In this document: positions 1 through 5,385 of the stretch, one piece after another
Numbering within the stretch: the first letter of the stretch is position 1
How the letters are laid out: each line of letters begins with the position of its first letter
Assembly: GCA_002401295.1 (NCBI GenBank)
Contig: NVSR01000174.1
Span: 1 to 5,418 of the forward strand
Length of the DNA stretch: 5,418 nt
Direction of reading: 5' to 3'
DNA from: SAR324 cluster bacterium
GTDB taxonomy: Bacteria; SAR324; XYD2-FULL-50-16
The notes under the pieces: generated by a model
What the model saw: the letters and a program-made list of their open reading frames with translations, nothing else
What the model was told of the DNA's origin: nothing
Database searches by the model: none
Program-made: the position numbers and the translations under genes

Positions 1-1
1 A

Positions 2-106
2 GTAGAGATCACTAAAGAGATCCAAACCTTAAGCATTGGAGAAACGGGATGGAAAAGTAAAATGATACTGGTAAAAGAGAAAATACAACCGAAGGCTATC
101 AAATGA
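2..106 (+). CDS. C-terminal end of an unidentified gene (partial, 5' end outside window)
   Basis: This is the only plus-strand frame open from the left edge; the other two hit stops within the first 15 bases. It reads 34 codons and ends at TGA (104-106). The peptide begins VEITKEIQTLSIG and ends KIQPKAIK. It mixes charged and aliphatic residues as a folded protein's tail would, and the segment GWKSKMILVK suggests a closing beta strand. I do not recognise the family. A C-terminal strand of this kind occurs in class I SAM-dependent methyltransferases, but that is only an impression. An open run of this length can also arise by chance in AT-rich DNA, so confidence is moderate. It would be transcribed in the same direction as the exporter gene but is separated from it by about 410 non-coding bases. 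Confidence 0.5.
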   Translation, partial: VEITKEIQTLSIGETGWKSKMILVKEKIQPKAIK

Positions 107-518
107 ATTTTTAGCCGCTCTCTTCTATTGGTTTTTAAATTGATTTTGTAGGAGAGAATCTTTGATAACTCGATCAGTATCATTTGCCTAAAAGTTGAAA
201 TTGCTGAGAGTTACTGATGAAAAAGGCTAAAAAGCATTCAGTATCTTTATGCGTGTTGTAAACCCTAGCAAGAGAGTTTTTGCTTTACAACGGTAAAGCC
301 ACTTAGAAGCCAAAATTCACCTCAGTTAATGAATACCGTTCATGAAAATCTCATTATCATAAAAGGTTGAACACCCAAAACAAGCGGTATCACAGGACCA
401 CTCATGTAAAAGTCACTCCGTCTATGAAAGGCTGCTTGATTCAATTGTTGCTATTCTAAATAGTTATTCCAATATTTTTAAAACTTAATAAATTTTGGAA
501 CCAAAGGGAGGTAAGTAG
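107..518. other. Intergenic region without a convincing gene; leader of the exporter gene
   Basis: All frames are broken by frequent stops. The best start, ATG at 217, gives only 14 codons (MKKAKKHSVSLCVL) behind a weak GAGAG. Two inverted repeats are visible. At 163-182, TGATA and CT pair with AG and TATCA around a 5-base loop, with one bulged A; no T-run follows, so it is a poor terminator. At 255-291 there is a stronger one, listed separately. I found no convincing promoter: TTG-type hexamers at 367 and 436 lack a good -10 partner at normal spacing. The region ends in a near-ideal Shine-Dalgarno, GGAGGT (507-512), six bases before the exporter ATG. Confidence 0.6.
255..291. repeat. Perfect 8-bp inverted repeat forming a two-part hairpin
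   Basis: GTTGTAAA (255-262) is exactly complementary to TTTACAAC (284-291). Directly inside, GCAA (268-271) pairs with TTGC (280-283), leaving a CCCTA bulge on the 5' side and an 8-base loop. The result is a 12-bp bulged stem. No T-run follows, so a classical terminator is unlikely. It could be a leader structure of the exporter mRNA, an operator or a small RNA element. It lies about 230 bases upstream of the exporter start. Confidence 0.4.
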
Positions 519-2828
519 ATGAAAATTTGGATCGGGAGATGGTCACAAGCAGTGGTTCAATATCGATGGGCTGTTCTGATAATCACAGCTATTACTCTGA
601 CAGCATTAATATCCCCTCTTCTTCAGTTGCGCTTCGATAACTCTAGTGAAATGTGGTTTTTGGATGGTGATAAAACACTATCCAACTATCAGGAAGCGAG
701 GCGGATATTTGGAGATAGTCAAACGATCAGGGTTGGGCTGGAGGCTAGAAAAAGGGATAAGAATATTTTTAACAAGGAAACATTGGCAGTCATCCATGAG
801 GTCACTGAGTTTTTAGAATCCCACGAACATATTATTTCAGTGTCATCAATCACAAATTATCAATTTATGACTTCGATTGATGATGAGTTTTCCATTGAAG
901 ACCTCGTTGAAGATGTGGATGAACTTGAGGGCACAACCTCAGAAACCCGACGCATGACTCAAATCATGACTAAGGAAACAATGGCCCATGATTTCCTGGT
1001 GACCAAAGACTTAATGAATACCCTGATTAGTGCCAAGGTGGCTTATAGAGACAAGAGCATTGATCATCATATTGAACTGGTCCAACAACTAAGGGCCTTT
1101 TTCAAGAAAAACAAATACATGGAAAAAGGTTTTGACCTTCGACTGGGTGGCGTTTCAGCGGTCAACGAGCAAGTATTTTCATCATCAGCAAAGGATAGAA
1201 AATTGGTTCGTCCACTCATGTTTCTGATCATCATTATCCTGCTATATTTTTCATTTCGGACAAAAACAGGGGTGTTTGTACCATTGATTGTTGTGATCGG
1301 TTCAATTATTAGCATGCAGGGAATCACCAGTTTACTGGGTTGGAATAAAAATATCTTAAATGCCAACCTTCCTGTGCTTGTGATCGCAGTTGGCATTGGC
1401 GATGCGATCCATATTATCACTGAGTTTTACTTCCAGCGAAAATCCGGGCTTGCCCCGAAGGAAGCAGCCATTTTATCTGTACATGAAAAATTCCTCCCCT
1501 GTTTTTATACTACAGTTACAACTGTGGCTGGATTTTTAGCCATTACAGCTACCCGCCTGCAACCTCTGCGGGAATACGGAGTCATTGCCTCTATTGGTGT
1601 CATGACGGCTTTTGTATTGTCTGTTTTTACCCTGCCTGCTTTGCTTAGTTTTAGTAAAAAAGATAGCCAGTCTATCCGGGACTTGCTCACCAAGGGACCC
1701 ATCGTCAAGTTAACACACGGGCTAACTCCTTTTGTGGCAAAAAACCGACGATTCATTCTGGCAGCAGGTTTCGTTACGCTCATTATTTCCATTGGTTTCA
1801 TGAGCATGGTCAAGACGGATTCGAGCTACCTGAGTTATTTCAAAAGAGATACAAAACTACAAAAGGACCTGAACTATTTCGGAGATCATTATAAAAATAC
1901 CGGAGGTATGCAGATTATGATTGATTCGGGAGAGAATGGAGCCGCGATTGAACCCGTTTTTCTGAAAAAAGTTGAAAGACTTCAATCCTATATTGCATCA
2001 CTGGAAAACAGTGGAAAAACACGTTCTCTGGCTGACTATATTCAGAAAATAAATCAGTCCATGCATAATGATGACCCGGCTTACTACAAGATTCCTGATA
2101 CGAGAGAACACGTTGCACAGTATTTATTTTTATATGGAAACTCCGGCCCCACAGATGACTTGAGTGATTTGATAGGATTTCACCAAAGATATCTTAAACT
2201 GGAAGTGGCCGAGTACTATATTTCCGCAATAACCTCCAAAAAACGTATTGAAATGATTGAACATAAGTTGATGACAGATTTTCCTCATTTGAAAGTAACC
2301 ATGTCCGGTGGTTCATATATGGATAGTGTTAAGAATATTTACCTGAATGATGGGCTGATTCATTCCTTTTCTTTAGCCATTGGTATGATCATCCTCTGTT
2401 TTTTCATCTTCTTGAGATCCATCAAATATGGTTTATTATCATTAATCCCCAGCATATTCCCCATCATCTTTGCTGGTGGAGTCATGGGAGTGTTGGGCAT
2501 CGAACTGAACTTCAACACAATGATTATTGCTGCCCTGACATTTGGCATTGCCGTTGATGATACTGTGCATATTATGACCTGTTATCAAGAAGGGATTCAA
2601 AATGGCCTTTCAAAATTCAAATCCATTGACGAGGCAATTAAGGGATCAGGCCATGCCATTATCTTGACTTCCGTGATCCTTTTTTTTGGATTTGGGGTCA
2701 ATCTGATTGCTTCTTTTGTTCCGACAATTCAGTTCGCACTCCTGGGTGGGATCATTATTCTAGTGGCATGCTTGGCCGATCTAATCCTTCTTCCTGCAAT
2801 GATTCTGATTAAACACAATGAAGTTTAA
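519..2828 (+). CDS. RND-superfamily exporter, MMPL/COG1033 type
   Basis: This 769-residue inner-membrane protein should use the proton gradient to move a hydrophobic substrate, possibly lipid-like, to or across the outer face of the membrane. It has the internal duplication of the family. In the first half, TM1 is at about 17-36, an extracytoplasmic domain at 37-228, and TM2-TM6 between 230 and 377. In the second half, TM7 is at about 411-431, a second domain at 432-612, and TM8-TM12 between 613 and 764. TM4 carries GIGDAIHI (Asp295) and TM10 carries GIAVDDTVHI (Asp680, Asp681), the positions of the RND proton-relay acidic residues. The early motif FDNSSEMWFLDGD (39-51) is typical of COG1033 exporters. 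Residues 121-137 are strongly acidic. The start is fixed by GGAGGT six bases upstream and an in-frame TAG immediately before the ATG. No membrane-fusion or outer-membrane partner is encoded nearby, so it may act alone. The substrate cannot be told from sequence. Confidence 0.93.
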   Translation: MKIWIGRWSQAVVQYRWAVLIITAITLTALISPLLQLRFDNSSEMWFLDGDKTLSNYQEARRIFGDSQTIRVGLEARKRDKNIFNKETLAVIHEVTEFLESHEHIISVSSITNYQFMTSIDDEFSIEDLVEDVDELEGTTSETRRMTQIMTKETMAHDFLVTKDLMNTLISAKVAYRDKSIDHHIELVQQLRAFFKKNKYMEKGFDLRLGGVSAVNEQVFSSSAKDRKLVRPLMFLIIIILLYFSFRTKTGVFVPLIVVIGSIISMQGITSLLGWNKNILNANLPVLVIAVGIGDAIHIITEFYFQRKSGLAPKEAAILSVHEKFLPCFYTTVTTVAGFLAITATRLQPLREYGVIASIGVMTAFVLSVFTLPALLSFSKKDSQSIRDLLTKGPIVKLTHGLTPFVAKNRRFILAAGFVTLIISIGFMSMVKTDSSYLSYFKRDTKLQKDLNYFGDHYKNTGGMQIMIDSGENGAAIEPVFLKKVERLQSYIASLENSGKTRSLADYIQKINQSMHNDDPAYYKIPDTREHVAQYLFLYGNSGPTDDLSDLIGFHQRYLKLEVAEYYISAITSKKRIEMIEHKLMTDFPHLKVTMSGGSYMDSVKNIYLNDGLIHSFSLAIGMIILCFFIFLRSIKYGLLSLIPSIFPIIFAGGVMGVLGIELNFNTMIIAALTFGIAVDDTVHIMTCYQEGIQNGLSKFKSIDEAIKGSGHAIILTSVILFFGFGVNLIASFVPTIQFALLGGIIILVACLADLILLPAMILIKHNEV

Positions 2829-2832
2829 AGAG

Positions 2833-2878
2833 CTCCCCTATTATTGTCTTTTATCAAGAAGGCCGTGTATCAGGGGAG
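2833..2878. repeat. 7-bp inverted repeat just after the exporter stop
   Basis: CTCCCCT (2833-2839) is exactly complementary to AGGGGAG (2872-2878), starting five bases after the exporter stop codon. The loop is long (32 bases) and no T-run follows, so a classical intrinsic terminator is unlikely. It could form a 3' stabilising stem on the exporter mRNA. A chance origin is possible. Confidence 0.25.
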
Positions 2879-2940
2879 AGGCTTTCAGATTTATTAAAAC
2901 TCTTATCAGTCCTCAACAAGGGCTAGTAATCCTCCATTCC

Positions 2941-2996
2941 CTCTGCCCTATAAACAGAGTCCTTAAAATAGGCAGTGAGCAAAGGACTTGCCTTTT
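2941..2996 (+). terminator. Possible terminator or alternative hairpins after the exporter gene
   Basis: Three stems overlap here. CTCTG (2941-2945) pairs with CAGAG (2955-2959). AGTCCTT (2958-2964) pairs perfectly over 7 bp with AAGGACT (2982-2988). GGCA (2971-2974) pairs with TGCC (2989-2992), which is followed by TTTT (2993-2996). The last two stems share bases and exclude each other. The short T4 run makes termination plausible but weak. The site lies in the 259-base gap between the exporter and the EcsC gene and supports separate transcription units for the two. Confidence 0.3.
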
Positions 2997-3087
2997 GGCT
3001 AAAATCCCAGTTTAATATTAAATCAGTACAATATTAGAGATGATACAGGAGAACTTACGACAATCGAGTTAGCTAAGGAATAAAATA

Positions 3088-3741
3088 ATGAGTCAGAAGT
3101 TATCTGAAAGTAAAATCATGCAAGCCCTGGATTGGGCTTATGATAAAGCGGTCAATGGTGTGCCTGGTTTAAACTCGGCCAGTGAATTAGCAGAAACTTA
3201 CATGAAGAAAAGTGGCTCACGCCTTGGGCAAGCAAATGCTTTCATTCGTTGGCAAAAGGTTAAGGCTGGCACCTCTGGTTTCCTCATGGGGTTTGGAGGG
3301 CTTTTAACGATGCCAGTGACTGTACCTAGCAATATTTCAAGTGTAATGTATATTCAGATCAGAATGATTGCTGCCATCGCTCACATGGGTGGCTATGATC
3401 TGAGAGATGATCGCGTTAAATCCTTAGTTTACGTATGCCTGACTGGCAATGCGGCAAAAGATATACTCAAAGATATCGGTGTAGTTGTGGGAACAAAACT
3501 GACTGCCAGTATGGTCAGCAGCATTTCAAGTAAAACACTGACAGTCATTAACCAGAAGGTAGGTTTTCGACTGCTGACGAAATTTGGTGAAGAAGGCGCT
3601 ATTCATTTAGCTAAAATCATTCCACTTGTTGGAGGCCTCATTGGAGCAACCTCTGATTCTCTGGCTACTAATACTATTGGAAAAATTGCAACAGGGGTAT
3701 TTATCACCGAAAAATCCTCGGCCAGGGAGGAATGTGCCTAG
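3088..3741 (+). CDS. EcsC family protein
   Basis: This 217-residue protein matches the EcsC family, named for the third gene of the Bacillus ecsABC locus. Its biochemical role is unknown. Family-like features in order are a charged N-terminal helix (about 7-60), a glycine-rich hydrophobic stretch (63-80, GFLMGFGGLLTMPVTVP), the strongly characteristic IQIRMIAAIAHMGGYDL (89-105), VYVCLTGNAAKDILK (114-128), INQKVGFRLLTKFGE (154-168) and a closing hydrophobic segment IIPLVGGLIGA (177-187). There is no signal peptide. The hydrophobic parts look able to associate with membrane but are not clear spanning helices. The start is supported by AAGGA (3075-3079) eight bases upstream and an in-frame TAG at 3070-3072. 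Neither ecsA nor ecsB is nearby, as is common for Gram-negative family members. The gene is flanked on both sides by structured gaps of about 255 bases, so it is probably transcribed alone. Confidence 0.88.
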   Translation: MSQKLSESKIMQALDWAYDKAVNGVPGLNSASELAETYMKKSGSRLGQANAFIRWQKVKAGTSGFLMGFGGLLTMPVTVPSNISSVMYIQIRMIAAIAHMGGYDLRDDRVKSLVYVCLTGNAAKDILKDIGVVVGTKLTASMVSSISSKTLTVINQKVGFRLLTKFGEEGAIHLAKIIPLVGGLIGATSDSLATNTIGKIATGVFITEKSSAREECA

Positions 3742-3800
3742 AAAGAGGAACAGGTAGATAAGATTGAAATTGAATCCGTCATTTTTACCGAGCTTTCTGA

Positions 3801-3830
3801 GTCGGAGACGCTGCGCTGACTCCGACCTAC
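3801..3830 (-). repeat. REP-like palindrome with GTAG foot
   Basis: GTCGGAG (3801-3807) pairs perfectly with CTCCGAC (3820-3826) around a 12-base GC-rich loop. Read on the minus strand, the stem is preceded directly by GTAG (complement of CTAC, 3827-3830). A GTAG tetranucleotide at the 5' foot of an intergenic hairpin is the architecture of REP sequences mobilised by RAYT (TnpA-REP) transposases. The GC-rich stem contrasts with its AT-rich surroundings. On the plus strand the stem could also help terminate or stabilise the EcsC transcript, although no T-run follows directly. No RAYT gene is in the window, as is usual for individual REP copies. Confidence 0.5.
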
Positions 3831-3850
3831 TTGTAGGGGCATTCGTTTTA

Positions 3851-3878
3851 AGGGATAGTTTTTTTTTGCTAAGTCCCT
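3851..3878 (+). terminator. Hairpin with T9 loop followed by A8; possible transcript end
   Basis: AGGGATAG (3851-3858) pairs with CTA (3869-3871) and TCCCT (3874-3878), leaving a two-base AG bulge. The loop contains nine T residues (3859-3867), and an A8 run (3880-3887) follows. The T9 and A8 tracts could pair with each other as an alternative fold. The T9 run lies about 30 bases after the GTCGGAG stem, too far for a standard intrinsic terminator. A role in ending the EcsC transcript is possible but not clear. Confidence 0.25.
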
Positions 3879-3887
3879 GAAAAAAAA

Positions 3888-3956
3888 TTGACATAAATTT
3901 AAAAATAGCTTTCCATACATTACATTTGGTGATTCAACCTGTTCCTTCGACATAAT
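3888..3956 (+). promoter_or_regulatory. Possible promoter region of the His-rich gene
   Basis: TTGACA (3888-3893) is a perfect sigma70 -35 hexamer lying just after an A8 tract that could act as an UP-like element. At 17-18 bases spacing only poor -10 matches are found, around TTCCAT to CATACA (3911-3919). A good -10 hexamer, CATAAT (3951-3956, five of six), lies further on, but its best -35 (TTGGTG, 3926-3931) is weak and spaced at 19. Two half-matching promoters are therefore present and neither is complete. I saw no recognisable Fur, Zur or NikR palindrome. Confidence 0.3.
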
Positions 3957-3996
3957 TTTTGTTCATTGGTAACTGTTTAATATTTCTTGGAAAACA

Positions 3997-4425
3997 ATGT
4001 CAGCATTATCTAATCCATTTAGATTTTCCGCCTTTTTTGTTAAAGGGCTATGCTGTATTCTTACCTTGTTGATGTTAACAGGCTCCTTCATGTCGATAAA
4101 ACATTCCCATCAGCAGGACATTCCTTATCAGGAAAAAAATCTTCATGATTTAGATTCCACACATCGCCATACAGAATTCTTTGAAGTTAACCAGCAGTCG
4201 AATAAATTGGATTCAGAGTCTCAAAATCACCATCATCACCAGTTATCTACTTTAGTAATACTGAGACAGAAGAATATTTCCCCTAAATTAGTCACCATTG
4301 TATTCGCTATACTCCTGTTTTTCTCAATTTATAGAAAAACATCCCAGCTTCAAATCCTACAAAGCTCTAGCCCATCTCATAGAATCCCTTCTCTTTATCA
4401 TCAAAAAGTCCTACTTCGTATTTGA
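3997..4425 (+). CDS. His-rich small exported or membrane protein, unknown family
   Basis: I do not recognise this 142-residue protein. Residues 13-33 form a hydrophobic signal or anchor helix with a Cys pair (19-20). The next 50 residues are polar and rich in histidine: HSH (36-38), His50, HRH (56-58) and a run of four His (78-81). A second hydrophobic segment (98-112, LVTIVFAILLFFSIY) is followed by a basic tail with His128 and His135. Eleven histidines, mostly between the two helices, suggest a loop outside the cytoplasm that binds a transition metal; this is inference. The general layout recalls small His-bearing proteins next to metal transporters, such as the DUF2946 type, but I cannot assign it. 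The start has only a weak GGA five bases upstream, with an in-frame TAA at 3970-3972. The following HupE/UreJ gene is 116 bases downstream on the same strand. Confidence 0.7.
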   Translation: MSALSNPFRFSAFFVKGLCCILTLLMLTGSFMSIKHSHQQDIPYQEKNLHDLDSTHRHTEFFEVNQQSNKLDSESQNHHHHQLSTLVILRQKNISPKLVTIVFAILLFFSIYRKTSQLQILQSSSPSHRIPSLYHQKVLLRI

Positions 4426-4459
4426 GATTTAGGGACATAGAAGAAAATAAACTCCACTC

Positions 4460-4487
4460 GTAGGATGGGTTAGCGGTAATATCCCTA
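4460..4487 (+). repeat. Degenerate GTAG-footed hairpin between the His-rich and HupE-like genes
   Basis: GTAG (4460-4463) leads into an imperfect palindrome. TAGGAT (4461-4466) pairs with ATC and CTA at 4481-4487 with one bulged C, and inside it TTA (4470-4472) pairs with TAA (4477-4479) around GCGG. The 5' part, GATGGGTTAGCG (4464-4475), resembles one arm of GTAG-headed intergenic palindromes, but the 3' arm has diverged. This may be a decayed REP-like copy. No T-run follows, so it is unlikely to block transcription into the HupE-like gene. Confidence 0.3.
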
Positions 4488-4541
4488 TGCTGTACGCAAA
4501 AATTCTATTCATTTATCAAAATAAATCCGAGGTAAAAATTA

Positions 4542-5237
4542 ATGCCCTCTTCATTTGTTAAAAATTTGAGATCGATATTCATACTCATCGCTATCACTCT
4601 CCCTAGTCTCTTGTGGGCCCATGGGGTAACAGTTGGTGATAAAGGATATATTCAGGAAATAGAAGGAATTAACCTGCTTCCATTCACCTATTTGGGTGCA
4701 AAGCACATGGTGACCGGCTACGATCATCTACTGTTTCTCTTTGGAGTGATTTTCTTCCTCTACAAACTTAAAGACGTTGGCATCTATGTCAGCCTCTTTG
4801 CTTTAGGCCACTCATCCACTCTTCTATTTGGGGTTTTCACAGGTATCAACGTCAATGCGTTCCTGATAGATGCTATTATTGGACTTTCGGTAGTCTATAA
4901 AGCCCTCGACAACCTTGGTGCCTTTAAAATCTGGTTTGGTTTTCAACCCAATACCAAAGTCAGCACGCTCATTTTTGGACTTTTTCATGGTTTTGGTCTG
5001 GCGACTAAAATTCTCGAATTTGAGATCTCTGAGGATGGACTCTTTGCCAATCTGGTAGCCTTCAATGTTGGCGTCGAAATCGGCCAGATCTTAGCGCTTT
5101 CAACTATTCTGATTGCTATGAGTTATTGGAGAAAAAGTGGAGGTTTTATTAAACACGCTTACTCTGCCAATATTGCTATTATGACATCAGGATTTGTTTT
5201 GTTTGGTTACCAAATGGTTGGTTATTTTTATTCTTAA
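4542..5237 (+). CDS. HupE/UreJ family membrane protein (putative metal permease)
   Basis: This 231-residue protein belongs to the HupE/UreJ family, second subgroup (HupE_UreJ_2 type). Some HupE and UreJ proteins import nickel for hydrogenase or urease. The metal here is not determined, and neither enzyme is encoded nearby. Residues 11-26 form a signal peptide with a likely cut after Ala26, so the mature chain would begin with His27. About six membrane segments follow (roughly 62-75, 80-98, 106-122, 141-158, 170-193 and 209-228). Conserved family motifs are AKHMVTGYDHLLFLFG (53-68; His55, Asp61, His62), ALGHSSTL (87-94; His90), GLFHGFGLA (146-154; His149) and FNVGVEIGQ (174-182; Glu179), the likely metal-coordinating set. 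It is a short form without the long N-terminal domain found in some relatives. GAGGT (4529-4533) lies eight bases upstream and an in-frame TAA at 4533-4535 fixes the start. The His-rich gene upstream fits a metal-handling pair. Confidence 0.9.
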   Translation: MPSSFVKNLRSIFILIAITLPSLLWAHGVTVGDKGYIQEIEGINLLPFTYLGAKHMVTGYDHLLFLFGVIFFLYKLKDVGIYVSLFALGHSSTLLFGVFTGINVNAFLIDAIIGLSVVYKALDNLGAFKIWFGFQPNTKVSTLIFGLFHGFGLATKILEFEISEDGLFANLVAFNVGVEIGQILALSTILIAMSYWRKSGGFIKHAYSANIAIMTSGFVLFGYQMVGYFYS

Positions 5238-5385
5238 ATGATTACTCTTCGTCCTATGAGCTATGAATCTCTGGCAGTACCACCACTTATTCGAGAGAAA
5301 TATCAATATCTGACTTTTTCGAATTTGAACCAGATTCTCCTTCCGACTTTAGAGTTTTAGAACTGCAAGACACAACATCTTCTTT

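Larger units (their letters stand above)
3746..3946. repeat. 201-base segment bounded by a perfect 10-bp inverted repeat (MITE-like candidate)
   Basis: AGGAACAGGT (3746-3755) is exactly complementary to ACCTGTTCCT (3937-3946). A second inverted pair lies inside it: TTGAATC (3770-3776) against GATTCAA (3931-3937). The two pairs share base 3937. Between the arms are a GTAG-footed hairpin, a hairpin with a T9 loop, an A8 run and a TTGACA hexamer, and no coding frame. The left arm starts four bases after the EcsC stop codon. The arrangement resembles a miniature inverted-repeat element, or a large folded 3' region. I see no direct duplication flanking the arms (GAAAG on the left, TCGAC on the right), which weakens the transposable-element reading. 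Confidence 0.35.

Noticed and set aside
107..182. Possible terminator for the left-edge gene at the TGATA/TATCA hairpin
   Set aside because: The stem is short and bulged, with no following T-run and nearly 60 bases separating it from the stop codon.
217..261. A 14-codon mini-frame MKKAKKHSVSLCVL in the exporter leader
   Set aside because: It starts like a signal peptide but ends after 14 codons, has a weak Shine-Dalgarno, and lacks the codon runs of a leader-peptide attenuator.
338..372. Fur-box-like ATTATC hexamer inside a GTTCA/TGAAC inverted repeat
   Set aside because: Only one of the three expected hexamers matches and overall agreement with the 19-base Fur consensus is about half, so the match is not credible.
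1067..2548. Several minus-strand frames inside the exporter gene
   Set aside because: They are antisense shadows of a well-supported gene, with Met- and Ile-rich translations typical of the reverse of membrane-protein codons.
2818..3015. A 65-codon plus-strand frame beginning with ATG inside the end of the exporter gene
   Set aside because: It has no Shine-Dalgarno and an unconvincing composition rich in Arg, Cys and Leu, and it spans the palindromes after the exporter. The ATG overlap looks accidental.
3607..3953. Two minus-strand frames across the end of the EcsC gene and the following gap
   Set aside because: They translate the REP-like palindrome and homopolymer tracts or run antisense to the EcsC gene, and they encode nothing recognisable.
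5238..5360. A 40-codon plus-strand frame starting directly after the HupE-like stop codon (MITLRPMSYES...)
   Set aside because: The TAA-ATG junction is suggestive of coupling, but there is no ribosome binding site, no recognisable similarity and the length is within chance.
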